A stretch of 64,000 nucleotides of DNA from Nocardioides sp. URHA0032 (GTDB taxonomy: Bacteria > Actinomycetota > Actinomycetes > Propionibacteriales > Nocardioidaceae). Location: assembly GCF_000620645.1 (NCBI RefSeq), contig NZ_JIAV01000015.1, positions 372,001 to 436,000 of the forward strand, given 5' to 3'. Under the pieces are notes generated by a model. That model did not search any database, was not told the origin of the DNA, and saw nothing but the letters and a program-made list of their open reading frames with translations. The translations under genes and the position numbers were made by a program. Positions within the stretch are counted from its first letter, which is position 1; every line of letters begins with the position of its first letter. Shown here one piece after another: positions 9,835-19,035 of the stretch.

Positions 9835-10947
9835 TCACCAACCGGGATGCTGACCGACCAGCTCCACCCGGCCGCCGACCCCGGGATCGGTCGAGCCGGC
9901 GACGTGGACCTCGCCGGCCACCCAGGCCCGGACGCCGTGCTCGCCGAGCACCGCGACCGCGGCGTCCGCGTCCTCGGGCTGGGTGAGGGCGACCATGCCG
10001 ACGCCGCAGTTCAGCGTCAGCTCCAGATCCGATTGGGGCACGTCGCCGACCCGGCGGACCAGGTCGAAGACCGGCTGCGGGGTCCAGGTCGAGCGGTCGA
10101 CGCGGGCGCCGAGCTCGACCGGCATCACCCGCTCGAGGTTCGCCGCCAGGCCACCACCGGTGACGTGCGACATCGCGTGCGTCCGGGTCCGGTCGGCGAG
10201 CGCGAGGCAGGCCTTCGCGTAGATCCGGGTCGGCTCCAGCAGCTCCTCGCCGAGCGTGCGGCCGAGCTCGTCGACGTGGCGGTCCAGCGACCAGCCGGCA
10301 CCCTGCCGATCCGGGGGGCCGAGCAGCACGTGCCGCACGAGCGAGTAGCCGTTCGAGTGCAGGCCCGAGGACTCCATCGCGACGACCACGTCACCGGGTC
10401 GGACCCGGCCGGGCCCGAGGAGCCGGTCGGCCTCGACCACGCCGGTGGTCGAGCCCGCGACGTCGTACTCGTGCTCGCCGAGGAGCCCGGGGTGCTCTGC
10501 GGTCTCGCCGCCGATCAGCGCGCAGCCGGCCTCGACGCAGGCCTCGGCGATGCCCTTGACGATCGCCGCGATCCGCTCGGGCACGACCCGGCCGGTCGCG
10601 ATGTAGTCGGTCAGGAACAGCGGCTCGGCCCCGCAGACGACCAGGTCGTCCACGAGCATGCCGACCAGGTCGAAGCCGATCGTGTCGTGCTTGTCGAGCG
10701 CCTGGGCGATCGCCACCTTGGTGCCGACGCCGTCGGCGGAGGTCGCGAGCAGCGGTCGCTCGTAGTCCTTGAGCGCGGAGGCGTCGAAGAGCCCCGCGAA
10801 GCCACCGATCCCGCCGATCATCTCCGGACGCCGCGCCTTGTCGATCCAGACCTTCATCAGCTCGACGGCCTTGTCGCCGGCCTCGATGGAGACGCCGGCG
10901 GCGGCGTAGGCGTTCTCGGACGCAGGCTCGGGCACGGGCTGGGACAC
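9835..10947 (-). CDS. purM: Phosphoribosylformylglycinamidine cyclo-ligase
   Basis: A 370-residue AIR synthetase: converts FGAM to AIR with ATP (step 5 of de novo purine synthesis). Conserved features: the YAAAGVSIEAGDKAV start, the nucleotide-binding SADGVGTKVAIA, DLVVCGAEPLFLTDY, GGETAEHPG, SSGLHSNGYSLVR and SHVTGGGL. Length is typical. The GTG start has AGGAG four bases upstream. Only 7 bp separate it from purF, so the two form one transcription unit. Confidence 0.96.
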   Translation of the reverse strand: MSQPVPEPASENAYAAAGVSIEAGDKAVELMKVWIDKARRPEMIGGIGGFAGLFDASALKDYERPLLATSADGVGTKVAIAQALDKHDTIGFDLVGMLVDDLVVCGAEPLFLTDYIATGRVVPERIAAIVKGIAEACVEAGCALIGGETAEHPGLLGEHEYDVAGSTTGVVEADRLLGPGRVRPGDVVVAMESSGLHSNGYSLVRHVLLGPPDRQGAGWSLDRHVDELGRTLGEELLEPTRIYAKACLALADRTRTHAMSHVTGGGLAANLERVMPVELGARVDRSTWTPQPVFDLVRRVGDVPQSDLELTLNCGVGMVALTQPEDADAAVAVLGEHGVRAWVAGEVHVAGSTDPGVGGRVELVGQHPGW

Positions 10948-10954
10948 GGGGCTC

Positions 10955-12499
10955 CTACGGGTTGTTGAGGACGGGGAGCGCCTTGCCGAGCGTCGGCGCC
11001 TGGAGCGAGCTCTCGAGCAGGTGCTTCCCGAGCAGGCTCTCGTCCGGGAGTGCGATCGGGTACTCGCCGGTGAAGCAGGCGCGGCAGAGCCGGTCGTCGG
11101 TCTGCCCGGTCGCGTCGATCATGCCGTCCAGCGAGATGTAGCCGAGGCTGTCGGCGCCGATGCTGGCCGCGATCTCCTCGGGCGTCAGCCCGTTCGCGAT
11201 CAGCTCGGCACGGGTCGCGAAGTCGATGCCGTAGAAGCAGGGCCACTTCACCGGCGGGCTCGAGATGCGGACGTGCACCTCCCGCGCGCCGGCCTCGCGG
11301 AGCATCCGCACCTGGGCGCGCTGGGTGTTGCCGCGGACGATCGAGTCGTCGACGACCACGATCCGCTTGCCGCGGATCATGTGCTCCAAGGCGTTGAGCT
11401 TGAGCCGGATGCCGAGCTGGCGCAGCGTCTGGCTGGGCTGGATGAAGGTGCGGCCGACGTACGCGTTCTTCACGAAGCCCTGGCCGAAGGGGATGCCGGA
11501 CTCCTCGGCGTACCCGGCGGCGGCGGGCGTGCCCGACTCCGGGACCGGGATGACCAGGTCGGCCTCGACCGGGAACTCACGGGCCAGCCGGCGGCCCATC
11601 TCGACCCGGGACTCGTGCACGCTGCGGCCGCTGATGGTGGCGTCCGGGCGCGCGAGGTAGACGTACTCGAACACGCAGCCCTTGGGCTGCGGCTCAGCGA
11701 ACCGGTGGGACCGGAGGCCGTTCTCGTCGATCACGAGCATCTCGCCGGGCTCGACCTCGCGGACCACGCTCGCGCCGATGGTGGCGAGCGCGGCGTCCTC
11801 GCTGGCGACGACCCAGCCCCGCTCGAGGCGGCCGAGGACCAGCGGCCGGATCCCCTGCGGGTCGCGCGCGGCGTACAGGGTGTTCTCGTTCATCCACACG
11901 AAGCAGAACGCGCCCTCGAGCTGCGGCAGCACCTCCAGGGCCCGCTGCTCCAGGGAGGTGTCCGGGTGGTGCGCGAGCAGCGCCGTGACCAGGCCGGTGT
12001 CGTTGGTCGAGGACTCGAGCGGCCGGGTGTGCAGCTCCAGCTCGTCCTCGGGACCGGGGAGGTCGGTGACCATCCGCTGGAGCTCGTGGGTGTTGATCAG
12101 GTTGCCGTTGTGGCCGAGCGCGATGGAGCCGTCGGCGGTCGGGCGGAACGTCGGCTGCGCGTTCTGCCAGGTGCTGGCACCCGTCGTGGAGTAGCGGGTG
12201 TGCCCGATCGCGAGGTGGCCGTTGAGCGAGGCCAGGGTCGTCTCGTCGAAGACCTGCGAGACCAGGCCCATGTCCTTGTAGACGAGGATCTGCCGGCCGT
12301 TGCTGACCGCGATGCCGGCCGACTCCTGGCCGCGGTGCTGCAGCGCGTAGAGGCCGAAGTAGGTCAGCTTGGCGACGTCCTCGCCGGGTGCCCAGACACC
12401 GAAGACGCCGCACGCGTCCTGGGGTCCCTGCTCGTGCGGGTCGAGGGCCGCCGTCAGACGGCCGTCCCCACCCCTGCGGGGGTTGCTCTCGAAGGGCAC
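10955..12499 (-). CDS. purF: Amidophosphoribosyltransferase
   Basis: A 514-residue enzyme for the first committed step, PRPP plus glutamine to phosphoribosylamine. The N-terminal propeptide leads to the nucleophile cysteine in QDACGVFGVW, about 29 residues in; it must be cleaved before that Cys. The PRPP site is IVVVDDSIVRGNTQ, and the C-terminal LCRACFTGEYP belongs to the Fe-S type of PurF. I place the start at GTG 12499 rather than the in-frame ATG at 12538: TAGACT (12507-12512) lies exactly 7 nt upstream of the GTG, a leaderless promoter, and homology starts there. Confidence 0.95.
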   Translation of the reverse strand: MPFESNPRRGGDGRLTAALDPHEQGPQDACGVFGVWAPGEDVAKLTYFGLYALQHRGQESAGIAVSNGRQILVYKDMGLVSQVFDETTLASLNGHLAIGHTRYSTTGASTWQNAQPTFRPTADGSIALGHNGNLINTHELQRMVTDLPGPEDELELHTRPLESSTNDTGLVTALLAHHPDTSLEQRALEVLPQLEGAFCFVWMNENTLYAARDPQGIRPLVLGRLERGWVVASEDAALATIGASVVREVEPGEMLVIDENGLRSHRFAEPQPKGCVFEYVYLARPDATISGRSVHESRVEMGRRLAREFPVEADLVIPVPESGTPAAAGYAEESGIPFGQGFVKNAYVGRTFIQPSQTLRQLGIRLKLNALEHMIRGKRIVVVDDSIVRGNTQRAQVRMLREAGAREVHVRISSPPVKWPCFYGIDFATRAELIANGLTPEEIAASIGADSLGYISLDGMIDATGQTDDRLCRACFTGEYPIALPDESLLGKHLLESSLQAPTLGKALPVLNNP

Positions 12500-12506
12500 G
12501 GCCAAA

Positions 12507-12512
12507 AGTCTA
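12507..12512 (-). promoter_or_regulatory. -10 element of purF (TAGACT, leaderless)
   Basis: Reads TAGACT on the minus strand, 7 nt before GTG 12499. It lies inside the coding sequence if the alternative upstream ATG were used, which argues for the GTG start. Confidence 0.65.
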
Positions 12513-12625
12513 GAGGTGTTCTCCTCGGCGTGTCCCATCCACGTCCTGCGTCGTTGGGATGCCGAGACCGCTCAACGTGGCCGACGTAACATGGGGGGCC
12601 GCGCCCACGAGACGAACGAGGACCG

Positions 12626-14410
12626 ATGTCAGGGGAGACCGATGCTCGTCCTGCCACCAGCGGGGGGGCGACTCAGTGGTCGGACGCGCCGTCCCGGGAT
12701 GCGCTCCAGCTGATCGCCGAGGGCGTGACCAAGGTGGCCGGCTTCGGCATCGCCGCGATCAGCGTGGTCCGCAGCGACGGCAAGCTCGAGGTGATGGCCG
12801 TCGCCGGCAGCGACGAGGCGGGCGAATCCCTCAAGGGCCGGCGTACGCCGATCGACCAGCTCTCCCGTGAGATCGCCAAGGCCGACGACTGGGGCCTGTT
12901 CCGCTTCGTCCCGCACGAGCGGCTCGACGCGAGTGCCGGCGAGCAGTGGGGCTGGGTGCCGGACATCGACCCGATCGACGACGCTCCCGACGCTTGGCAC
13001 CCGCTGGACCTGCTGACCGCGCCGCTGTACGACGACGGCGGCGTGCTCCGGGGCACCCTCGCCATCGACCTGCCCGTCGACGGCCGTCGCCCCGGCGAGG
13101 GGCAGCGGGCGGTCCTGAACACCTACGCCGAGCAGGCCCGTCAGGCCGTCATCGTCGCGCTCGAGCGGGAGATGCTGTCCGAGCAGGTGCGGATGGCCGA
13201 GACGGCCCGCCGGATCGTCCGCCGCGCGACCGCGCAGCTCAGCATGGACCGGGTCGTCGAGGACAGCCGGGAGGCGCTGGTCGAGGGCTTCAACGCGGCC
13301 GGCATGTGGCTGCAGACCTTCGACCAGGACGGCCACGGCGCGATCTACTCCGCCGTCGGCCGCGAGATCGAGCTGAGCCCGGCGATGGTGCAGATCGCTG
13401 AGACCGCGGCCCGGATCGCCTGGGAGCAGCAGCAGCCCGCGGTCGTCGCCCCGGACCGTCCGTTCGGTCCCACCATCACCGACGAGCAGGGCGAGCTGAT
13501 CCTCGCGTTCCTCGCGGAGATCGGCGTCCAGTCGCTGCTGTTCACCCCGCTCGGCGCCGGGCCGGAGTGCCTCGGCAACCTGGTGCTGACCCGGGTCGAG
13601 GGCGCGGCCGACTGGACAGAGGCGGAGGCCACCAGCGCCCTGGACATCGGCCACGACCTGGGGCGCGCGATCCTCAACGCCCGCACCTTCGAGCGCGAGC
13701 ACCAGCTCGTCGAGGAGCTCCAGGAGCTCGACACCTACAAGGGCCAGCTGATCGCGACCGTCGCCCACGAGCTCAAGAACCCGCTCACCTCCGTGATGGG
13801 CCACCTCGAGATGCTCGAGTCGTCCCCGGACTTCTCCGGCACCACCAGGAGCTCGCTCAACGCCATGGAGCGCGGCACCCGACGGATGGTGCGGGTCATC
13901 GACGACCTGCTGCTCCTGTCGAAGGTCGGCGACGCCGACAACCCGGTGATCCCCGTGCGCGTCGACCTCCGCAAGATCGTGGACGAGGCGGTCGACCTGA
14001 TCACGGTCGCGGCCGGCCAGAAGGGCCTCGCCGTCCGCATCGACGCTCCGGACGAGCCGGTGCTCGCGCTGGGCGACGCCACCGAGCTCGACCGGGTCTG
14101 CGCGAACCTGGTCAGCAACGCCGTCAAGTACACCCCCGACGGCGGCGCGGTGACCGTCTCGCTCGCCCGTGCGGAGGGCGAGGTCGTCCTGACGGTCGCC
14201 GACGAGGGCATCGGCATCTCCGAGGCCGACGTCGCGCGGCTCGGCACCGAGTTCTTCCGCTCATCGAACCCGGAGGCGGTCGCCCAGCCCGGCACCGGGC
14301 TCGGCCTCGCCATCGTCAGCCGCGTGGTCGCCCGCCACGGCGGGCGGATGTCGATCCGGTCGGCGCTCGGCGAGGGCAGCACCTTCCGCGTCTTCCTGCC
14401 GTCCGGCTGA
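12626..14410 (+). CDS. GAF-domain sensor histidine kinase (tandem paralogue 1)
   Basis: A 594-residue soluble kinase. Residues about 15-175 form one GAF-like module, about 195-350 a second (FLAEIGVQSLLFTPLGAGPE). HisKA follows with H381 (VAHELKNPLTSVMG), then HATPase with NLVSNAVKYTP, DEGIGIS and [13 protein letters not shown]. No membrane segment or response regulator is adjacent. It aligns over its length with the next gene, so the pair arose by tandem duplication. ATG 12626 has GAGGA a few bases upstream; a TAACAT at 12587-12592 could be its -10 with a short leader. It diverges from purF with 126 bp between starts. Confidence 0.9.
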   Translation: MSGETDARPATSGGATQWSDAPSRDALQLIAEGVTKVAGFGIAAISVVRSDGKLEVMAVAGSDEAGESLKGRRTPIDQLSREIAKADDWGLFRFVPHERLDASAGEQWGWVPDIDPIDDAPDAWHPLDLLTAPLYDDGGVLRGTLAIDLPVDGRRPGEGQRAVLNTYAEQARQAVIVALEREMLSEQVRMAETARRIVRRATAQLSMDRVVEDSREALVEGFNAAGMWLQTFDQDGHGAIYSAVGREIELSPAMVQIAETAARIAWEQQQPAVVAPDRPFGPTITDEQGELILAFLAEIGVQSLLFTPLGAGPECLGNLVLTRVEGAADWTEAEATSALDIGHDLGRAILNARTFEREHQLVEELQELDTYKGQLIATVAHELKNPLTSVMGHLEMLESSPDFSGTTRSSLNAMERGTRRMVRVIDDLLLLSKVGDADNPVIPVRVDLRKIVDEAVDLITVAAGQKGLAVRIDAPDEPVLALGDATELDRVCANLVSNAVKYTPDGGAVTVSLARAEGEVVLTVADEGIGISEADVARLGTEFFRSSNPEAVAQPGTGLGLAIVSRVVARHGGRMSIRSALGEGSTFRVFLPSG

Positions 14411-14418
14411 ACCGCCCC

Positions 14419-14424
14419 TAGACT
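14419..14424 (+). promoter_or_regulatory. -10 element of the second GAF kinase (TAGACT, leaderless)
   Basis: TAGACT 7 nt before ATG 14432, in the 21-bp gap after the first kinase. It suggests the second kinase can be transcribed on its own. Confidence 0.55.
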
Positions 14425-14431
14425 CCCCCCG

Positions 14432-16186
14432 ATGCCCGACGCCGATTTCGTGCGTCCGGTCCGCGGGTCCCGCTGGTCGGACAGCCAGTCGAGAGACGCC
14501 CTCCAGGCGATCGCCGAGGGTGTCTCCGAGATCGCCGGTTTCGACCTGGTCGGCATCTCCGCCGCTCGCGACGACGGCTACCTCCACACCCTGGTGGTCG
14601 TCGGCCCCGAGGAGGCCCGCGCGACGCTCCTCGACAGCCTCGCGCCCACGCAGGCCCTGCTCGACCAGCTCGCGCTCGCCGAGGACTGGGGCCCGCTCAA
14701 GTGGATCCCGCACGACAAGCTCATCCTCGACATCGACACGTGGGGCTGGTTCTCCGACGCGCCGCGCGAGAACGTGCCGGACGGCGCGTGGCACCCGGAG
14801 GACTCGCTGGTCGCGCCGCTGGAGGACGACGACGGCCGGTTCCTCGGCTTCCTCGGCATCGAGCTCCCCCGTGACGGCCTGGTCCCGGACGCCGAGAAGC
14901 GCCGGCAGCTCGAGGTGTACGTGCGGCTGGCCACCCACGCGATCAGGGCGGCGCTCGAGCGGGAGCGGCTCGCGGAGCAGGTGCGGCTCGCGACCGCCGC
15001 CGCCGACATCGTCCGGATGGCGTCCGGCAGCGACACGGCCGACGAGATCCTCGCCGTCTGCGGCCGCGAGATCACCAAGGGCTTCCGGGCGGACTCGCTG
15101 TGGCTGCAGCGGATCGGCCTCGACCGGCGCTGCGCCGGACCCTTGTACGTCGACGGCGGCCCGACCGTGCGGCTGCCCGCCGGCGTCCGCGCCCTCGTGA
15201 CCGCGCACGCGCAGCGCGCGTGGGAGCGCCAGTGCGTCGGCGTCATCGCTCCCGAGCGGCCGGTGCCGGGCGCGCTGGCGGCCGACCAGGTCGAGACCGT
15301 GCTCGAGTTCCTCGCCGGGGTCGGGGTCGAGTCGCTGATGTTCGTGCCCATCGGCGCGGGCCCCGACTGCTTCGGCGTGATCGGGCTGACGCGGGGTCAC
15401 CGCGGCGCGGAGTGGAGCGAGACCGAGGCCGCGACCGCGCTCGAGATCGCCCGCGACCTGGGTCGGTCGATGCGGGAGCACGAGCTCGTCAACGAGCTCC
15501 GCCAGGTCTCGGACTACCGCGCCCGGATGGTGGCCACCGTCGCCCACGAGCTGAAGAACCCGGTCAGCGCCGTGCTCGGGTACGCCGAGCTCCTCGACGG
15601 CGACCCGGACCTCGGCGAGTCCTCGCGCACGGCGGCCGCCGCGATCCGGCGTGGCGGCGAGCGCCTGGCCCGCGTGGTCGACGACCTGCTGGTGCTGCAC
15701 AGCACCACGGAGACCGAGCCGGTGACCGGTGCCAGGGTCGACCTCGGCGCGCTGGCCCGTGAGGTGGTCGAGCTCAACGCCGCGCTGGCGGCCGGCCTCG
15801 GGATCGACCTGCGCGTCGCCGTACCGGACGCGCCGGTGGTCGTGTGCGGTGCCGACGGCGAGATCGAGCACGTCGTCTCGAACCTGGTGAGCAACGCGCT
15901 GAAGTACACCGACCGGGGCGGCTCGGTGGTGGTCACCGTCGCGGTCCTCGGGGACGAGGCCGAGCTCACCGTCGCCGACGACGGTATCGGCATGTCGGCC
16001 GAGGACTCCGCCCGCGTGTTCGAGGAGTTCTACCGCTCGTCCGACCCCGCCGCGACAGCCAAGCCCGGCACCGGGCTCGGGCTGGCGATCGTCCGGCGGG
16101 TCCTGGAGCGGTACCGCGGCCGGATCGAGGTCGAGTCGGAGCTCGGCCGGGGCAGCACGTTCCGGGTCGGGCTGCCGCTCGGCTGA
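14432..16186 (+). CDS. GAF-domain sensor histidine kinase (tandem paralogue 2)
   Basis: A 584-residue paralogue of the preceding kinase: WSDSQSRDALQAIAEGVSEI matches WSDAPSRDALQLIAEGVTKV there. Two GAF-like modules, HisKA with H372 (VAHELKNPVSAVLG) and HATPase ([31 protein letters not shown]) are intact. Cytosolic, no receiver partner nearby. The two kinases differ most in the sensory half, so they may read different ligands and signal to a shared regulator elsewhere, or heterodimerise; that is inference. Confidence 0.9.
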   Translation: MPDADFVRPVRGSRWSDSQSRDALQAIAEGVSEIAGFDLVGISAARDDGYLHTLVVVGPEEARATLLDSLAPTQALLDQLALAEDWGPLKWIPHDKLILDIDTWGWFSDAPRENVPDGAWHPEDSLVAPLEDDDGRFLGFLGIELPRDGLVPDAEKRRQLEVYVRLATHAIRAALERERLAEQVRLATAAADIVRMASGSDTADEILAVCGREITKGFRADSLWLQRIGLDRRCAGPLYVDGGPTVRLPAGVRALVTAHAQRAWERQCVGVIAPERPVPGALAADQVETVLEFLAGVGVESLMFVPIGAGPDCFGVIGLTRGHRGAEWSETEAATALEIARDLGRSMREHELVNELRQVSDYRARMVATVAHELKNPVSAVLGYAELLDGDPDLGESSRTAAAAIRRGGERLARVVDDLLVLHSTTETEPVTGARVDLGALAREVVELNAALAAGLGIDLRVAVPDAPVVVCGADGEIEHVVSNLVSNALKYTDRGGSVVVTVAVLGDEAELTVADDGIGMSAEDSARVFEEFYRSSDPAATAKPGTGLGLAIVRRVLERYRGRIEVESELGRGSTFRVGLPLG

Positions 16187-16209
16187 GCTGCCGGGCCTCG
16201 ACCCCCGGG

Positions 16210-16686
16210 TCACATCCGGCGCTCGCCCTGCGCGATCGCCTCCCGGATCCGGGTGTAGGTCCCGCACCGGCAGATGTTGCGGATCCCGTCGAGGTCCGCG
16301 TCGGTGATCGACCGGCCGTCCCGGCGCACCTTCCGCACCAGCGCGACCGCGGCCATGATCTGCCCGGGCTGGCAGTAGCCGCACTGCGGGACGTCGCGGT
16401 CCAGCCAGGCCTCCTGCATCGGGTGCAGGTCGGCGCCGACCGTGTCCGGGAGGCCCTCGATGGTGGTGACCTCGTCGGTCGGGGCCAGGTCGCCGACGCG
16501 CACCGAGCACGGGTTGAACGCGCGGCCGTTGATGTGCGAGGTGCACGCCTTGCAGACGTTGATGCCGCAGCCGTACTTCGGCCCGGTCACGCCGAGCAGG
16601 TCTCGTAGCACCCAGAGCACGCGCACGTCGTCGTGCACGTCGACGGTGACGCTGCGGCCGTTGAGGATGAAGGTCTGCGGGGGCAT
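16210..16686 (-). CDS. (2Fe-2S) subunit of a molybdenum hydroxylase (isoquinoline 1-oxidoreductase alpha-like)
   Basis: A 158-residue electron-transfer subunit of the xanthine oxidase family. Two [2Fe-2S] sites are complete: the plant-type GCGINVCKACTSHINGRAFNPC region (residues about 39-60) and the C-terminal CGYCQPGQIM ... NICRCGTYTRI. It carries electrons from the molybdopterin subunit encoded 1 bp upstream. Size matches IorA-type small subunits. The ATG is preceded by GGAAGG. No cytochrome c or FAD subunit is nearby, so the final electron acceptor is not evident. Confidence 0.88.
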   Translation of the reverse strand: MPPQTFILNGRSVTVDVHDDVRVLWVLRDLLGVTGPKYGCGINVCKACTSHINGRAFNPCSVRVGDLAPTDEVTTIEGLPDTVGADLHPMQEAWLDRDVPQCGYCQPGQIMAAVALVRKVRRDGRSITDADLDGIRNICRCGTYTRIREAIAQGERRM

Positions 16687-16687
16687 G

Positions 16688-18988
16688 TCAGTACACCTTC
16701 CTCAGTCCGTTGGTCGGCGACTGCGGGATCGGAGGGACCACCGGCTTGGGCCGGAAGCGCAGCGGGTCGCGGTGGTTGACCGGGAAGTACGCCGGGACCT
16801 CGCCGACCGCTCGCGCGTAGGCGCACGCGACCGCGGCGAACGTCGCAGCCACTCCCGCCTCGCCCGCCCCGCCGGGCTGGCCGCTGTCGGACGGCATCAC
16901 GACGACCTCGACCTCCGGCGGGGTGTTCCACTGCCGGGTGTAGAAGTAGTTGTCCCAGCTGGCCTCGAGGAAGTGGCCGTCGCGCAGGTGCAGGCTCGAC
17001 GTCAGCGCCAGCGCGATGCCGTCGTTGATCCCGCCCTGCATCTGGGCCTCCAGGCCACGCGGGTTCACGACCAGCCCCGCGTCGATCGCGAACACGACCC
17101 TGGTCACGCGCGGGCCGCCGACGCCGTCGCGGATGTCCCGCTCGGTCTGCCGCGGCCGGCAGTCGATCTCGATCAGGCACGCACTGGCGCCCTTGTACTC
17201 CTTGTGGATGGCGATGCCCTGCGCCGTGCCGGCCGGCATCGAGCGACCCCACCGCCCGATGTCGGCGACCTTGTCGAGCACCGCGCGGACCCGGTCGCTG
17301 CGCAGCTGCGCGCGGCGGAACTCGTACGGGTCCTGCTTCATCGCCTTCGCGAGCTGGTCGACCATCAGCTCGCCCGCGGCGCGCACGTCGGGAGAGTAGA
17401 TGTTGCGCATGCTGCCGGTGTTGAACCGGTCGTCGGTCTCGACGAGCGTCTGCACGACGGCGCCGAAGTCGTACGGCACCTCCTGGGTCAGCTCGAAGAC
17501 CGTCTCGGAGAACCCGAGGTTGCCGAGCCCGGTCGGCAGGTCCGCAGCCATCGCGGTGACCAGCTCCCCGAGCCCGTGCCGGAAGTCGGTCTCCACGCTG
17601 GTGTGCGCCTGCTGGAACGACAGCACCTGGTCGCCGGCCACCACCGCGCGCACCCGGCTCGTGGCCATCGGGTGGCCCCGGCCGACGCGGGCGTCGTCGG
17701 CGCGGTGCCACATCAGCTTGACCGGCTTGCCCATCGCCTGCGAGATCTTCGCGGCCTCGAGCGCGCCGTCGAAGAACAACCGCCGGCCGAAGGAGCCGCC
17801 GGCCTGGACGACGTGCACGGTCACGGCGTCCTGGCTCATCCCGAGGGCCTCGGCGATCCGCTGCTGCGCGGTGATCGGGGACTTGAGGCCCGACCAGATC
17901 TCGGCGCGGTCGGCCCGGACGTCGGCGACCGCGGAGTTGGTGTCCATCGCGGAGTTGCTGCGGAAGTAGAAGAGCACGTCGAGCTCGAGGGTCCGCGCGA
18001 GCGGGGTGTCCGGGAGCGACGGCAGCGGCTGCTCCGCCGCCTTCAGCTCGGCCACGATGTCGTCGTCGGAGAGCCCGGCCACCGGGCCGTCGGCCCAGTC
18101 GACGTGCATCGCCCTGACCGCGTCGATGCACTGGCCGAAGGTCTCGGCACGCACGGCGACCCCGGTGTCGACCAACGCCACGTCGGTCACGCCCGGCATC
18201 GCGAGGACCTCGGACCGGTTGCGCAGCCTGCGCGGCGTGCCGTTCAGCGTGGGCGCCCGGCACACCATCGTCGGCAGCGCGCCCTCCACCTGCAGGTCGG
18301 TCGCGTACTGCTTGCGACCGGTCACGGCCTCCAGCGCGTCGACCCGCCGCTGCCCGGTGCCGACCACCCGGAACTCGGCCGGGTCCTTGAGCCGGACGTC
18401 GACCCGGCGGGTGGTGCGGCTCGCGGCCGCGCGGGCGAGCTGGCCGTACGTCAGCGAGCGACCGTCGGGCGCCTGGATCACGCCGCCCCTGGCGACCAGG
18501 CTCGCGACTGTGTCGCCGAGCTGGACCGCGGCGGCCTCGAGCAGCGCGCCCTTGGCGACGGCGGCGGCGACCCGGATCGGGGTGTACGTCGAGATCGTGG
18601 TGTTCGAGCCGCCGGTGAGCTGGTTCCACAGCAGCTCGGGGCGGGCGTCGGCGAGCGTCACGCGGACCTTGTCCAGCGGCAGCTCGAGCTCCTCGGCGAT
18701 CAGCATCGCCGTGGAGGTGGTGATGCCCTGCCCGACCTCCATCCTCGGCAGCTCGAAGGAGGCGGTGCCGTCCTCGTGGACGGCCACCGTGATCAGGTCG
18801 GCCGTGGGCATCGTGGCCTCGGTGAGCATGTCGTTGAGGTCGTAGCCCTCGGCCGGCTGCGGGGTGCCGGGCACGGCGTGCGCGGGCGCGGGGAGCAGGT
18901 CGGCGGCGGCGACGAGCGTCGTGCCGCCGATCACCCAGCCGACGAAGGAGCGTCGTCCGACGGAGACCGTCGTGAAATCAGTCGTCAC
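16688..18988 (-). CDS. Molybdopterin-binding large subunit, Tat-exported (isoquinoline 1-oxidoreductase beta-like)
   Basis: A 766-residue catalytic subunit of the xanthine dehydrogenase/aldehyde oxidase family, IorB type. It starts with a twin-arginine signal (VGRRSFVGWVIGGTTLVAAA), so the folded heterodimer is probably exported with the small subunit. Seen: MEVGQGITTSTAMLIAEELE, GGSFGRRLFFDGALEAAKIS, MQGGINDGIALAL and GGAGEAGVAATFAAVA, whose Glu is in the catalytic GxGE position. Substrate could be an N-heterocycle or an aldehyde and cannot be decided. The GTG start is not well supported by a ribosome site; the 47-bp gap from the dipeptidase suggests the same operon. Confidence 0.88.
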   Translation of the reverse strand: MTTDFTTVSVGRRSFVGWVIGGTTLVAAADLLPAPAHAVPGTPQPAEGYDLNDMLTEATMPTADLITVAVHEDGTASFELPRMEVGQGITTSTAMLIAEELELPLDKVRVTLADARPELLWNQLTGGSNTTISTYTPIRVAAAVAKGALLEAAAVQLGDTVASLVARGGVIQAPDGRSLTYGQLARAAASRTTRRVDVRLKDPAEFRVVGTGQRRVDALEAVTGRKQYATDLQVEGALPTMVCRAPTLNGTPRRLRNRSEVLAMPGVTDVALVDTGVAVRAETFGQCIDAVRAMHVDWADGPVAGLSDDDIVAELKAAEQPLPSLPDTPLARTLELDVLFYFRSNSAMDTNSAVADVRADRAEIWSGLKSPITAQQRIAEALGMSQDAVTVHVVQAGGSFGRRLFFDGALEAAKISQAMGKPVKLMWHRADDARVGRGHPMATSRVRAVVAGDQVLSFQQAHTSVETDFRHGLGELVTAMAADLPTGLGNLGFSETVFELTQEVPYDFGAVVQTLVETDDRFNTGSMRNIYSPDVRAAGELMVDQLAKAMKQDPYEFRRAQLRSDRVRAVLDKVADIGRWGRSMPAGTAQGIAIHKEYKGASACLIEIDCRPRQTERDIRDGVGGPRVTRVVFAIDAGLVVNPRGLEAQMQGGINDGIALALTSSLHLRDGHFLEASWDNYFYTRQWNTPPEVEVVVMPSDSGQPGGAGEAGVAATFAAVACAYARAVGEVPAYFPVNHRDPLRFRPKPVVPPIPQSPTNGLRKVY

Positions 18989-19035
18989 ACGGGGTGCAAC
19001 GACGCCGCGTGACCGCCGTCACGCGGTCGCGGCGA

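Noticed and set aside
12500..12538. N-terminal extension of PurF starting at ATG 12538
   Set aside because: The 13 extra residues are not family-like, and a -10 (TAGACT) exactly 7 nt before GTG 12499 lies within them. Translation start mapping could reverse this.
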